This document shows positions 24,638-33,134 of a stretch of DNA of 64,000 nt, piece by piece. The translations under genes and the position numbers were made by a program. The notes beneath the pieces were generated by a model, which made no database searches, was not told the DNA's origin, and was given only the letters and a program-made list of their open reading frames with translations. This DNA comes from Cladorrhinum sp. PSN259 (taxonomy: Eukaryota; Ascomycota; Sordariomycetes; Sordariales; Podosporaceae). Each line of letters starts with the position of its first letter. Position 1 is the first letter of the stretch. The stretch is taken from the NCBI GenBank assembly GCA_033725935.1, contig MU867096.1:1-64000 (forward strand), given 5' to 3'.

Positions 24638-26078
24638 GATTATGATGACGACGGCAATGTGTGGAAGGAGCAAAGAGGGTATGGAGAGAAATCAAGTGCA
24701 ATGAAACTTAAATTTATATAAAATGGAGAGAATGGGTGTAAATGAGACAAAATTCGTAGGCAGCCAAGCAGCAGCAGCCCCTCCCCTCCAGGCTTCCCGA
24801 CCAAAGTGGCTGGCCTCCAAGTGGGCCAAATGAGGCATTGTGCACGACTTTAAACCAAGCCTTGCTGCAGTGATGTGCGGATCCTGCAGCTGGAGGGTAA
24901 CTGCATGGGATCGGATGCACTGCGCATTGAATAAACGTCCGCCTCAAACCGTCGATTGGGCCATGGGTGAGGGAGCCTAGTTATACCCCGCAACGCCCTC
25001 TCTGAAGGTGAGCAAACGCACTGGGAATTGCACCTATCAGCGTTTACTTCTTTGGGTTGGGTCGAAATGTTGGTCGAAGCTTAAATCCTAGGGAGTGAGT
25101 GGCAAGGCAGACAAACTTACTGGTTCTTGGCAATACATGCAGAATCTCAGATCGTTCAGGCAGCTGTGACTGAACTCACCCACGTGTACGAGTGACTAGA
25201 GGGAACGTGTGAATTGACTCAGTGACGCTAAATAAATAATTCAAATTTGATTTCAGATCAGATAAAATCAAAGAGTATGAGCCTGGGCATGCTATAATTG
25301 CAAATAAGCTTCAACTACCTGAACCGAATTCAAACAACTGGACAGCAGATTACAGTGAAGTTTTGGGTACGGGTTCTTTTTGAAGATGTCACCGAGTCCA
25401 GCAAGGGATGGAAGAGGAGATGCAGTGTGAAGAGAATTGTAAACCAGTGGCCGAAATCCAGACTCCTAATCCATGCAACTTCTAAACTCGCGGGCCGTTG
25501 CTTCCTTCCCAATAACCCACACGACGACAACCATGAAGTTATAATCTTACGGGTAGACACGCAACAGTAAGGATCGGAAGAGATGACAGTGAGTCTAGTC
25601 GTTAACCACAAACTCTGGTACCAGGACCAGAGCATGTAGATCGTGCTCAACAACACCTGGTCTTTCAATTCTTCTTTTTGTCTTTTTTTTAATTTTTTAA
25701 TTTTTTATAATTTTTTACATCTTTCCGCAGCACGACCTCTTTGCTGCCCTTACTTAACTCACTAGGCACCCAAAGCGAGAATTAAATCCAACGAAACGGA
25801 CATTTTAAAACCTAGAATCCAAGCATTACTGGGCGAAGACAAATCCAACTTGAACTGATTTACCTTTGAAACTTCTCAACCAAAGAGAGTAGACAGCGCC
25901 ATGAAGTCCAAAGAAACTTACTTTTCCTCAACTAATTAAAATAAGAGCTTAGTTCTGGTACTCGTTGAAGAAGCACCTCAGTTCCAAGAATCAATGACCA
26001 GTCTTAGAAATCAGAAAAAAGAGATCCACCACAACGAAAGAACGAAACAACGAAACCTCCACTTCGCATCACCAGCCT
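24638..26078. other. Intergenic, 1.4 kb, no gene seen
   Basis: This stretch lies between the start of the triple-AAA gene and the 3' end of the coiled-coil gene, both on the minus strand. It carries the AAA gene's promoter. A low-complexity T/A tract lies at about 25678-25718. Open frames are below 115 codons and not protein-like. Confidence 0.55.
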
Positions 26079-29000
26079 TTAATCCCACTTACCAAACCAC
26101 CCTGCCTGTCTCTCAGAAGGCCGCGGCAAATCATCAAGGTACTCAACACCCAAAGCTCCCATCCCAGTGTCATAAAACAACCCATGAACCCATCTCACCA
26201 ACCAAATATCCCCGACAGCATCCCCAAGGAACCGCCAATCAACACTATACACGCTCCAATCCGCATAGGGGACCATGCGCAGCCCCCCCCCTCCTATAAG
26301 TTCCCGCGTGTACTCCCTCACGCCAAACCTACTACTGCCTCCCGTGTAATCGTTAGCTCCAAGCCAAATTAGTCTCTCATAGTACGTAGCGATGTACACC
26401 AACGTAACATAAACGGTCCATGTGATGATAGCAAAGGAGACCAGTCTTCCCGGTGCTGGAACTGCAGGTAATGCAATTCCGGGATACCCTAGCCGTTTGG
26501 GAGGAGCATAAAGAGGACGACCGTTCGGTCCCTTTGCGGTCGGGTGAGCTCTTGGATCTGTTGGAGGACGCACAGCCTCAAGTTCATTTCCTTGCTCAAA
26601 GAATTTATAATTGGCGCACGCGTAGAACCATTTCAGGTACCGCCAAATCAATGTAACGGGGGTCAAGAGGATGGCGGCAAGAGATAAACCGTAAAGGGCA
26701 AAGTCGTAGGGTGAGTAGAGGATTAATGCAGTGAACCAGATCAACGCCGTGAAAATGTTGCAGAGGATGGTGTAGAAGTCTCCTGAGGCTGCGAGGCGGC
26801 CGTGACCGTGATGGCCTGAGCATGTTACTGCTGCTGTTGTTGCCGCTGTGCTCCCGTCGGTATCGGTGGAACGGGGAGGCTGAGTGCCTGATCTTTTACC
26901 GTCGGTGGTCGGGTTTTTCATAAGCCCATTAGAACAGCAGCCGCCATTGACGATGCGGTGGTAGACGCCTGGAAGGATGTATTGGAGAATTGTGCAGAAG
27001 CAGACGCCGTCCAGGTGGGGGTTGGCTACGTTTAGGGGATTAGGTGTCGGGGGAGTTTGAGTAGGAGCGGTTGTCTGGGTATTTGCGTCGACTCTAGCCG
27101 GAGCGGTTGTCTGGGTGTTTGCGTCGACTCTAGCCGGAGGAGCTGAAGTCTGAGTCCCTCCTTCTTGTGTGCTGACAGTCTGCCGGCCCTCCTCTTTTGA
27201 CGGACTATCCGGCTTCTTCAAAGTAGCTTTCGCCTCAAGGAGAAGAGTTGTGAGAAGATCCTGCGCTCGTTGGTCGGCCTCGCGAGCCTCGTTATTGACA
27301 AACTCCTGCAGGGGGCGCAGACTCCCTGTCTCCCACTCCGCCAGAGCCTGATGCAACCGTTGCTTCACCTGTTGAAGGAATGCCTTGTGTCGTTCAAGCT
27401 TGGCTAAGTTGCGCAGAACCTTATCATTTTCGATGTGCTCTTGCGTTTCGGCTAACAACTCGTCAAAGCGGCCAGTCTTTCGATCCAGCTTAGCAATTTC
27501 TTGCCAAAACCTTTCGAGATATTTCTGAATGGTGGCCCGCCACTTTTCCATGTTCGTATGTCCGGGGATGAATTCCGCAGCGGTTTGTAGCAATGTCTCT
27601 AGTGCCGTTGGCCGAGTCCACTCATTGTTCTCGATCACTTCGATGGCCAAGCTAATTAGCTTATCCCTCGGCCCGTCTTCGACGGCCTTGTCGCCATTTT
27701 CCTCTTTGTACTCCCTGTACTCTTCAGCGACCTGTTGGGCTTCTACCATCTCCTGGTTAAGAGCTTGAAGCTTCCTTTCTATGAGAGTAACATCCCTTGT
27801 ATCATGTGGAAATTCCTGTTGGTTCTGGATAAGGAGTACCTCGAGGTTCTGCTGGAACTGATATAGAAGTCCTTCGAGATCCTTGAAGGATGGTTGATCT
27901 GTGTCGGGCGTACTTGACCAGCGGCGCAACGCGGAGCCGAGATCAGAAACTTCCTGCCCGACAGGACCCCTACGATCTATGGCTGTGAGCTTCAGAAGAA
28001 TGTTGTCTAGCTGTGGTACTGCTTCCGCAACGGCATTTGCTTGATCATCTTGAGTGGCGCCTCGAGCCGTCGCTGTTTCTTTTAAAATATCAATGACGCC
28101 AAGGGTAGAGATTAGACACTCTCGCCGTTCTTCATCATCTTGCAGATCACCAGCAGGCAATTTGCCTCCCAGCAGTTCTAGCACTTTTGTAGCCTCAGCG
28201 AGTGTTTCATTTACCACAGTATTCGTTGAATTATAGCCGCGAAGCTCCTCTGCCCTGCGCTGGAGATCTCTGATCCGGCCCAGGAAATCAGGTTCGCTCG
28301 AACTCCGTGTTGCCCGCAATCCGGCAACTTCTCGATCCATAACAGCCACTTCATTATCAAACAGTACCTGCAACATTGTCTGTGGGTATCCGGATGTCGG
28401 GTCGTACCTGGTCGGAAGTAGCTGAACCTGGGCCTGACTAGTAGCGCTGCTGACCGGGCTCTTAGTCCTACGTTTGGTCGTACTCTGAGGCTCCCGAACA
28501 AAAGATGACGAAGATGATGAACCACTAGGGGGATCTCTCCGATTCCTACCTCTCCCACCCCGACCACCCCGAGCTCCCCTTTTACTGGGAAGCGGAATCT
28601 TGCTGCTGGCCTTGCGCTCACTAGAAGTTTGAGGTGATCCTTTCGCAGAGGACGAGGCACCGTCACCTGTCGATTTTGAGGGAGGTAAGGGAACTCGTGG
28701 CGCAGATAGCCCAGATACTAATTCCGTGAGCCTGTTGAGGGCCTCATGCGCGGCTGCCGCCCAGATCGCGCGCTGAACCTCCGGGGAATGCATTGGGCTT
28801 TCGGATTCCTGTTCAAGAGAGGCGAGCCGCCTTTGGATCTTCTCAAGCCTTTCCTGGACATCATGGCTTCTTTCATTTGTGTCATCGCGCTCGGAGGTAG
28901 CATTTGCCAGTTGGAATTCCACGGCAGCAAGTTGGCCAGAGAGTTGGATGTTGCGGGCGTTGCTTTCTTCAAGGTCTGATTCAAGCTTGGCGAGTCGGTC

Positions 29001-30788
29001 AGCTAATTCAGCATCGCCCTCACTGTTAGCCCTGAGGGCTTCCAACTTGGCTTTGAGCTGGGCGATTTCACCGCTGAGTTTGTTGTTGCGTGCTTCGCTG
29101 GCATTAAGTTCAGCGCTAAGGGGGGCGACTTGGGCCGTGAGTTCAGCGTTGCTGGTGTTGCTGGCCGCGAGAGCAGAAGTGAGCTCGCCAAGTCTATCAT
29201 TTAATTCAGCGTTGCTGGCATTGCTAGATTCGAGTTCAGTGGTAAGTAGGGTGACTGTCTTCGTCAGTTCTGTGTTGTTGGCGGTGCTGGCCTCGAGAGT
29301 AGAGGTGAGCTGGGCGAGTCTGCCATTTAATTCAGCGTCGCTGGCCTTGGCGGCTCCGAGATCTGAGCTGAGCTGAGAAACCTTTGCGGATAGAAGAGCG
29401 ATGTTGGACTTGGACGCTTCGAGTTCGAAGGTAAGCTCGAAGTTTTGGGTCTTATATGTCTCTATTTCTTCCGCGAATTGGGCTCTCAGGTCCTGGAGTT
29501 CTGGGGGCTGCTCAGACTGAAGTTGGGCTATTTGCTTTTCGAGAGCCTCGCGCTCTTGGGTATGCTCGGCTTCAAGCTGGGAGAGTTCCTGTGAGTGATC
29601 TTGACGTATCTTAACAAGCTGGGCTTCAAAAGACTTCTGATCTTTGGCCTGTTGGTTTTTCAACTCATCCTCGTTCGTCGCGAGGCGCCCCTGTAAGTCG
29701 GTGATCTTCTCTTTAAGGCGCTTCCTCTCAAGCTCGTGGGAGAATTGCGCTTTGTTGAGTTCGTAAATAGCGCTGCCTTCGGTGCTGCTCGACGTTGAGC
29801 CTGTTTTACTAGCATCGTCAAGGCCCTGTTGGAGAACTTTTTTTTGTTCCTTGAGCTGCTCGAGTTTTCGTTCAAGGGCAGCTTTTTCGCGTTGAGCTTT
29901 TTCAAGCTCAAGCTGAAGCTTCGCCTTTTCCCTCCCGAATTCCAATTTTTCTCCCTGGAGTCTTTCCTCCATTTCAGCCTCCGCTTTCTCAAATTCCAAC
30001 CGCAAATCTTGAACTGCCTGCGACTCGGAAGTGCCTTTCCGAGAGGCACGACGCTTGGCCGATTCCCCTTGCGTATGATGCATACTCGTCTTTTGACGGT
30101 ATTCATTCAGCTCCTTGGTCAGCTTCTCAAGTTTGGCCTCCCATTCCTTCTGGTTGTTTGCTATGTCGTATTCTAGACCGTCGATATATCTATCCGTGCT
30201 GATGGCGCTCTGTCTCAAACCCTCGAGCTTGTTCTTGTTTTGCTCATTCTCTTCCCGCACGCTGGTGAGTGTCTTGTTCGCCTGGCCCAGCATTCCGATA
30301 TACTGTATCCTTCCTTTGACATAAAAGTCAACCCTTTCCAAGAGTTTGTCCCACGCGACTTTTGCTCCCTCGTCGCGCAGGTCTTTGATGGCCTGTAGCA
30401 GACGCCCAGATGGATCTATTGCTTCAAGTAAGCCCTCATGCGACGACGGCTCACTTAGTGCCTCAGTGAGCCTTGTTATAAGCGTTGTGTAAAACTCTTC
30501 CGTCCAAGGTCTGTTACCATCATCCCATGGATCAAAGATCGGCATGAAATAAGGATCCAAATCAGTGTTGCCAAGTCGTCCGAGGAATCTTGAGTCGCCT
30601 CGAGGGCTAGTCGAGGGACTTCTGTCCACCTTGGAGGGACTACGTGGGCTGCGTGGCGGTCCCGGGGGTCGCCCTAAGCGTCCCCTTCTCCCCTTTGGAG
30701 TCAATGGTCTCCCAGAACCGGTGCCCCCGCCCGCTGCTGTGTAAACTTTCTCACCGTCATCCCCTTGCTTATTCGTACCCGGGTCCAT
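26079..30788 (-). CDS. Unknown large coiled-coil protein with C-terminal membrane segments, 1569 aa
   Basis: A single open frame of 4.7 kb without introns. I do not recognise the family. In order: a basic Pro/Ser-rich disordered start (1-75), and a globular-looking segment with DPYFMPIFDPWDDGNRPW (about 78-160). A long coiled coil (about 160-660) follows, whose last third is seven 21-residue repeats. Next is a Gly/Arg-rich linker (GARGGRGGRGRNRRD, about 745), then a second helical region (about 800-1200), and a short tandem repeat containing ARVDANTQTTAP. At least three hydrophobic segments lie near 1335-1355, 1358-1382 and 1440-1462, and a weaker one near 1260. The tail is Trp/Tyr/Gly-rich. 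The layout suggests a large cytosolic rod anchored in an organelle or nuclear-envelope membrane by its C-terminus; that is inference. ATG context GAAATGG is acceptable. Confidence 0.85.
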   Translation of the reverse strand: MDPGTNKQGDDGEKVYTAAGGGTGSGRPLTPKGRRGRLGRPPGPPRSPRSPSKVDRSPSTSPRGDSRFLGRLGNTDLDPYFMPIFDPWDDGNRPWTEEFYTTLITRLTEALSEPSSHEGLLEAIDPSGRLLQAIKDLRDEGAKVAWDKLLERVDFYVKGRIQYIGMLGQANKTLTSVREENEQNKNKLEGLRQSAISTDRYIDGLEYDIANNQKEWEAKLEKLTKELNEYRQKTSMHHTQGESAKRRASRKGTSESQAVQDLRLEFEKAEAEMEERLQGEKLEFGREKAKLQLELEKAQREKAALERKLEQLKEQKKVLQQGLDDASKTGSTSSSTEGSAIYELNKAQFSHELERKRLKEKITDLQGRLATNEDELKNQQAKDQKSFEAQLVKIRQDHSQELSQLEAEHTQEREALEKQIAQLQSEQPPELQDLRAQFAEEIETYKTQNFELTFELEASKSNIALLSAKVSQLSSDLGAAKASDAELNGRLAQLTSTLEASTANNTELTKTVTLLTTELESSNASNAELNDRLGELTSALAASNTSNAELTAQVAPLSAELNASEARNNKLSGEIAQLKAKLEALRANSEGDAELADRLAKLESDLEESNARNIQLSGQLAAVEFQLANATSERDDTNERSHDVQERLEKIQRRLASLEQESESPMHSPEVQRAIWAAAAHEALNRLTELVSGLSAPRVPLPPSKSTGDGASSSAKGSPQTSSERKASSKIPLPSKRGARGGRGGRGRNRRDPPSGSSSSSSFVREPQSTTKRRTKSPVSSATSQAQVQLLPTRYDPTSGYPQTMLQVLFDNEVAVMDREVAGLRATRSSSEPDFLGRIRDLQRRAEELRGYNSTNTVVNETLAEATKVLELLGGKLPAGDLQDDEERRECLISTLGVIDILKETATARGATQDDQANAVAEAVPQLDNILLKLTAIDRRGPVGQEVSDLGSALRRWSSTPDTDQPSFKDLEGLLYQFQQNLEVLLIQNQQEFPHDTRDVTLIERKLQALNQEMVEAQQVAEEYREYKEENGDKAVEDGPRDKLISLAIEVIENNEWTRPTALETLLQTAAEFIPGHTNMEKWRATIQKYLERFWQEIAKLDRKTGRFDELLAETQEHIENDKVLRNLAKLERHKAFLQQVKQRLHQALAEWETGSLRPLQEFVNNEAREADQRAQDLLTTLLLEAKATLKKPDSPSKEEGRQTVSTQEGGTQTSAPPARVDANTQTTAPARVDANTQTTAPTQTPPTPNPLNVANPHLDGVCFCTILQYILPGVYHRIVNGGCCSNGLMKNPTTDGKRSGTQPPRSTDTDGSTAATTAAVTCSGHHGHGRLAASGDFYTILCNIFTALIWFTALILYSPYDFALYGLSLAAILLTPVTLIWRYLKWFYACANYKFFEQGNELEAVRPPTDPRAHPTAKGPNGRPLYAPPKRLGYPGIALPAVPAPGRLVSFAIITWTVYVTLVYIATYYERLIWLGANDYTGGSSRFGVREYTRELIGGGGLRMVPYADWSVYSVDWRFLGDAVGDIWLVRWVHGLFYDTGMGALGVEYLDDLPRPSERQAGWFGKWD
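27064..27135 (-). repeat. 36-base tandem duplication inside the coiled-coil gene
   Basis: Two near-identical 36-base copies, differing at one position, encode a repeated unit containing RVDANTQTTAP. They lie in the Pro/Thr-rich linker before the membrane segments. In-frame copy-number change would be tolerated. Confidence 0.85.
28893..29336 (-). repeat. Seven 63-base coding repeats (21-residue, three-heptad units)
   Basis: Within the 1569-residue protein about seven consecutive units share the pattern ELxxxLxxLxxxLxAS followed by five variable residues. Each is 21 residues (63 bases), i.e. exactly three heptads, so expansion keeps coiled-coil register. One unit has a 3-residue insertion (LRANSEGDA). 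The DNA copies have diverged but stay recognisable on the plus strand through the recurring words TCAGCGTTGCTGGC and GAGTTCAGC. Confidence 0.85.
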
Positions 30789-31311
30789 TTCTTCGGGATA
30801 TGTCGAATTGGACGAAACTTGGCAGAAATGAACGAGAAGTCCTGATTTGGAAGATAAATGGCGCGAAGGCTACCTAATGCTTCATATTTGACATTCGGCT
30901 GGTTTTCCGGAAACAAATAAAAGCCTGGCGACAAAGAAATGATTGTTTTGCTCGAACCTCCGAAAATACCAACGACATCATGGCGAATTGAAACAAAGGT
31001 ACAAGACTTACCTGCCGCTTCCGGATGCATTTTGACAATACAACTAACAAAGGTGCCCGTCTCAATCTGGTTGACTTCACAACCCGAGGGTAGGTTCACT
31101 CGCTGAATATGCGCTCAGGTATTCGCAGTAATATCCGTAAGTGATATTTCTACAGCCCAACATTCCATCGCCAAACGACAGAAAGAACCCAAACCACCTA
31201 CACGCAAAGCGCGTGGCCTTTGTACATCCATTGTACAGTTAGTCAATTGAGCTAGATCATTCAGGACGTACACTCGAAACCAGGACACATCGTTCATTTG
31301 TCGTGGTTCAC
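30789..31311. other. Intergenic, 0.5 kb, no gene seen
   Basis: This stretch lies between the coiled-coil gene start and the NSE4 3' end, both minus. It must carry the coiled-coil gene's promoter. A 132-codon frame overlaps this stretch and the coiled-coil start, but has no family features and is not called. Confidence 0.55.
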
Positions 31312-32661
31312 CTAGCTATACCAGCCCCGAGCGCCTGGCCCTGCTTGAGCTTCCTCTTGCCTGTGCGCAATCATTGGTTCTTTGATGTCGAAAGCTTCAA
31401 TGATGTCCCTCCAAGTGCTCATGTCTAAAGACATGATAGCTTGGTGTCGTGGCTTCGTTCTTGAGTGAGTTCCTGGGGGAGCCTCCGCCTGAAGCGTGGG
31501 CTCTGTCCTCCATTCTTCATGTTAGTGAGACAGTCTCGTGAGAAAAGCCGCACCAACTTTTCACGTACCTATCGATGGGAGTCCATCGCCATCAAAGTCC
31601 AGAGTGATGAGTCCATCCCGGATCAGGAAGCTGACGTAGAACATGTTCTCAATGGTCTGCCCAAAAGAGAGTGGATTGACCACGAAGCGCAAGAGGTCAA
31701 TTCCACCAGTAGATCTGAGAGCATGGCGCTCCATGATTGCTCTCTGTTCCTCCGGTGTTACATCCTGCTCCTCAATTTCTTTTTCGGCTTTATCTTGAGC
31801 CTTTATCTGAGCATCGTTCAACCGTTTGTAGATATTGGAACACAGCGTTGTTAGGTTCGTATCATCAGACTGCTTAAGATCCTCGGGTCTAAGCTCTTGT
31901 GGTCGAACCTCTAATAGGTTGTTAACCCGGAAAGGCGCGGACCGTTTCGCGACCTTGCGGATCTTCTTCTCAATTGAAAGAGGGCCAAGTAGGAAGCCGG
32001 GGAGGGCTGGCCGTCGAACTGCAGGAGTGGCAGCAAATCGTCCCAAATCCGCCCAGTTGAGCATATCACCTTCATCGACGTCGTTCTCGTCATCGCTCCC
32101 AATTGCCCCTCTAGCGGGCTGCCGTCTCCTTCTTTGGGTGCTCGAAAGCTCTTCAGCGTTATCATCGTGAATTCCACCTCCGTTCCGCATAAAAGTGATG
32201 CATTTTCCCACCAGCTCGTCAACATCAATGCCGTTACCAACGTTGCCAGACGTGAGGCGTTGGATGCGTCGGGCCGAGAGTTCAGCAGCGATGACCAAAC
32301 CTCTGGAGTCTATGGCGGCCTCCGCCGTTTGCTTAACACTCTTGATGACATTATTGGACTCATCCAGGAACTTGAGCAAGGCTTGTGGGTCTTCTTGCAT
32401 ATAGAGGTCGGGATTTTCGCGCATGTCCTTCTGCATATCTCGCAGTTTGCGCTGGATAGCCCGACGTTCTTGCATCGACTGGTCGGGGTCATATTCGTCA
32501 ATGTCGCTTCTCTCATTGTTACTGGGTGATGGATCTCTAATTCTTCGCCGGCTTGTGGAGGGCTCCCCTCCCAGGTCCGAAGTTCTCTTCCTTGAAGAGG
32601 ACTCGCCCCCGTTGCTGTCATGACCTCGACTCCGCACTGATAGGCGTTGGTGATCGTCCAT
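31312..32661 (-). CDS. nse4: Smc5/6 complex kleisin subunit NSE4, 427 aa
   Basis: Two exons, 32661-31569 and 31502-31312, are joined across a 66-base intron (GTACGT donor, GACAG acceptor). NSE4 is the kleisin that bridges the SMC5 and SMC6 heads and binds NSE1/NSE3, acting in DNA repair and replication in the nucleus. The first 70 residues are disordered and Ser/Arg-rich. The NSE3-binding region includes IQRKLRDMQKDMRENPD. The conserved C-terminal winged-helix part contains GIDLLRFVVNPLSFGQTIEN and FYVSFLIRDGLITLDFD. Exon 2 completes it with DIIEAFDIKEPMI, as expected for the family, and ends GWYS. Without splicing the frame stops two codons after GLPSI. The gene is divergent from VPS34, and two MCB-like sites lie in the shared promoter. 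Confidence 0.92.
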
Positions 32662-33134
32662 TGTTGCAATGGCTGAGGAACGACAACAGGGTTAGAAGAT
32701 TGTGTACAGGCTTAGAAAATTGAAAAGGGTGTGAGAGACTGTGTCCGGTTGAGTCGGCTAGAGATTACAAGGAGTAACAGTGATTCGCTATCCGTGATAA
32801 CCTAGAACATAATGAATGATATGGGTGAATTTGAAGGAAGGTCGTTGACTGACGACGCGTAAAGTGAAATTAGAGACGCGACTAGTTGCCAAGAGTTGGA
32901 AAAGTAGGCGGGCAGGCCCGCAGGGGGTAAAGCAGTTAAGGTGGGGACCTACTGTACACTCCAGCTGCTGTTCGCCGGGGTGAGCCTACAGTATCTTATC
33001 AACTGTCAGCGGCACCCTACTGAATACCAACCTCTGGATGGGAGCATTCTACCTCCCAAGCTTTGATTTTGTCTTTCACTTTAAAAGATACCCATCAAAA
33101 TATATCAGGTAGCGGCGCATTCAATATTACCGCC
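32662..33134. promoter_or_regulatory. Divergent NSE4/VPS34 promoter region with MCB-like sites
   Basis: This is 473 bases between start codons that point away from each other. It holds a full ACGCGT at 32855-32860, about 195 bases upstream of NSE4, and a second GACGCG core at 32875-32880. ACGCGT is the binding site of the MBF (Mbp1/Swi6-type) G1/S factor, which would suit a DNA-repair gene. Function is inferred from the motif only. Confidence 0.5.

Noticed and set aside
30701..31099. A 132-codon minus frame at the start of the coiled-coil gene
   Set aside because: It overlaps the real start in another frame and has no family features.
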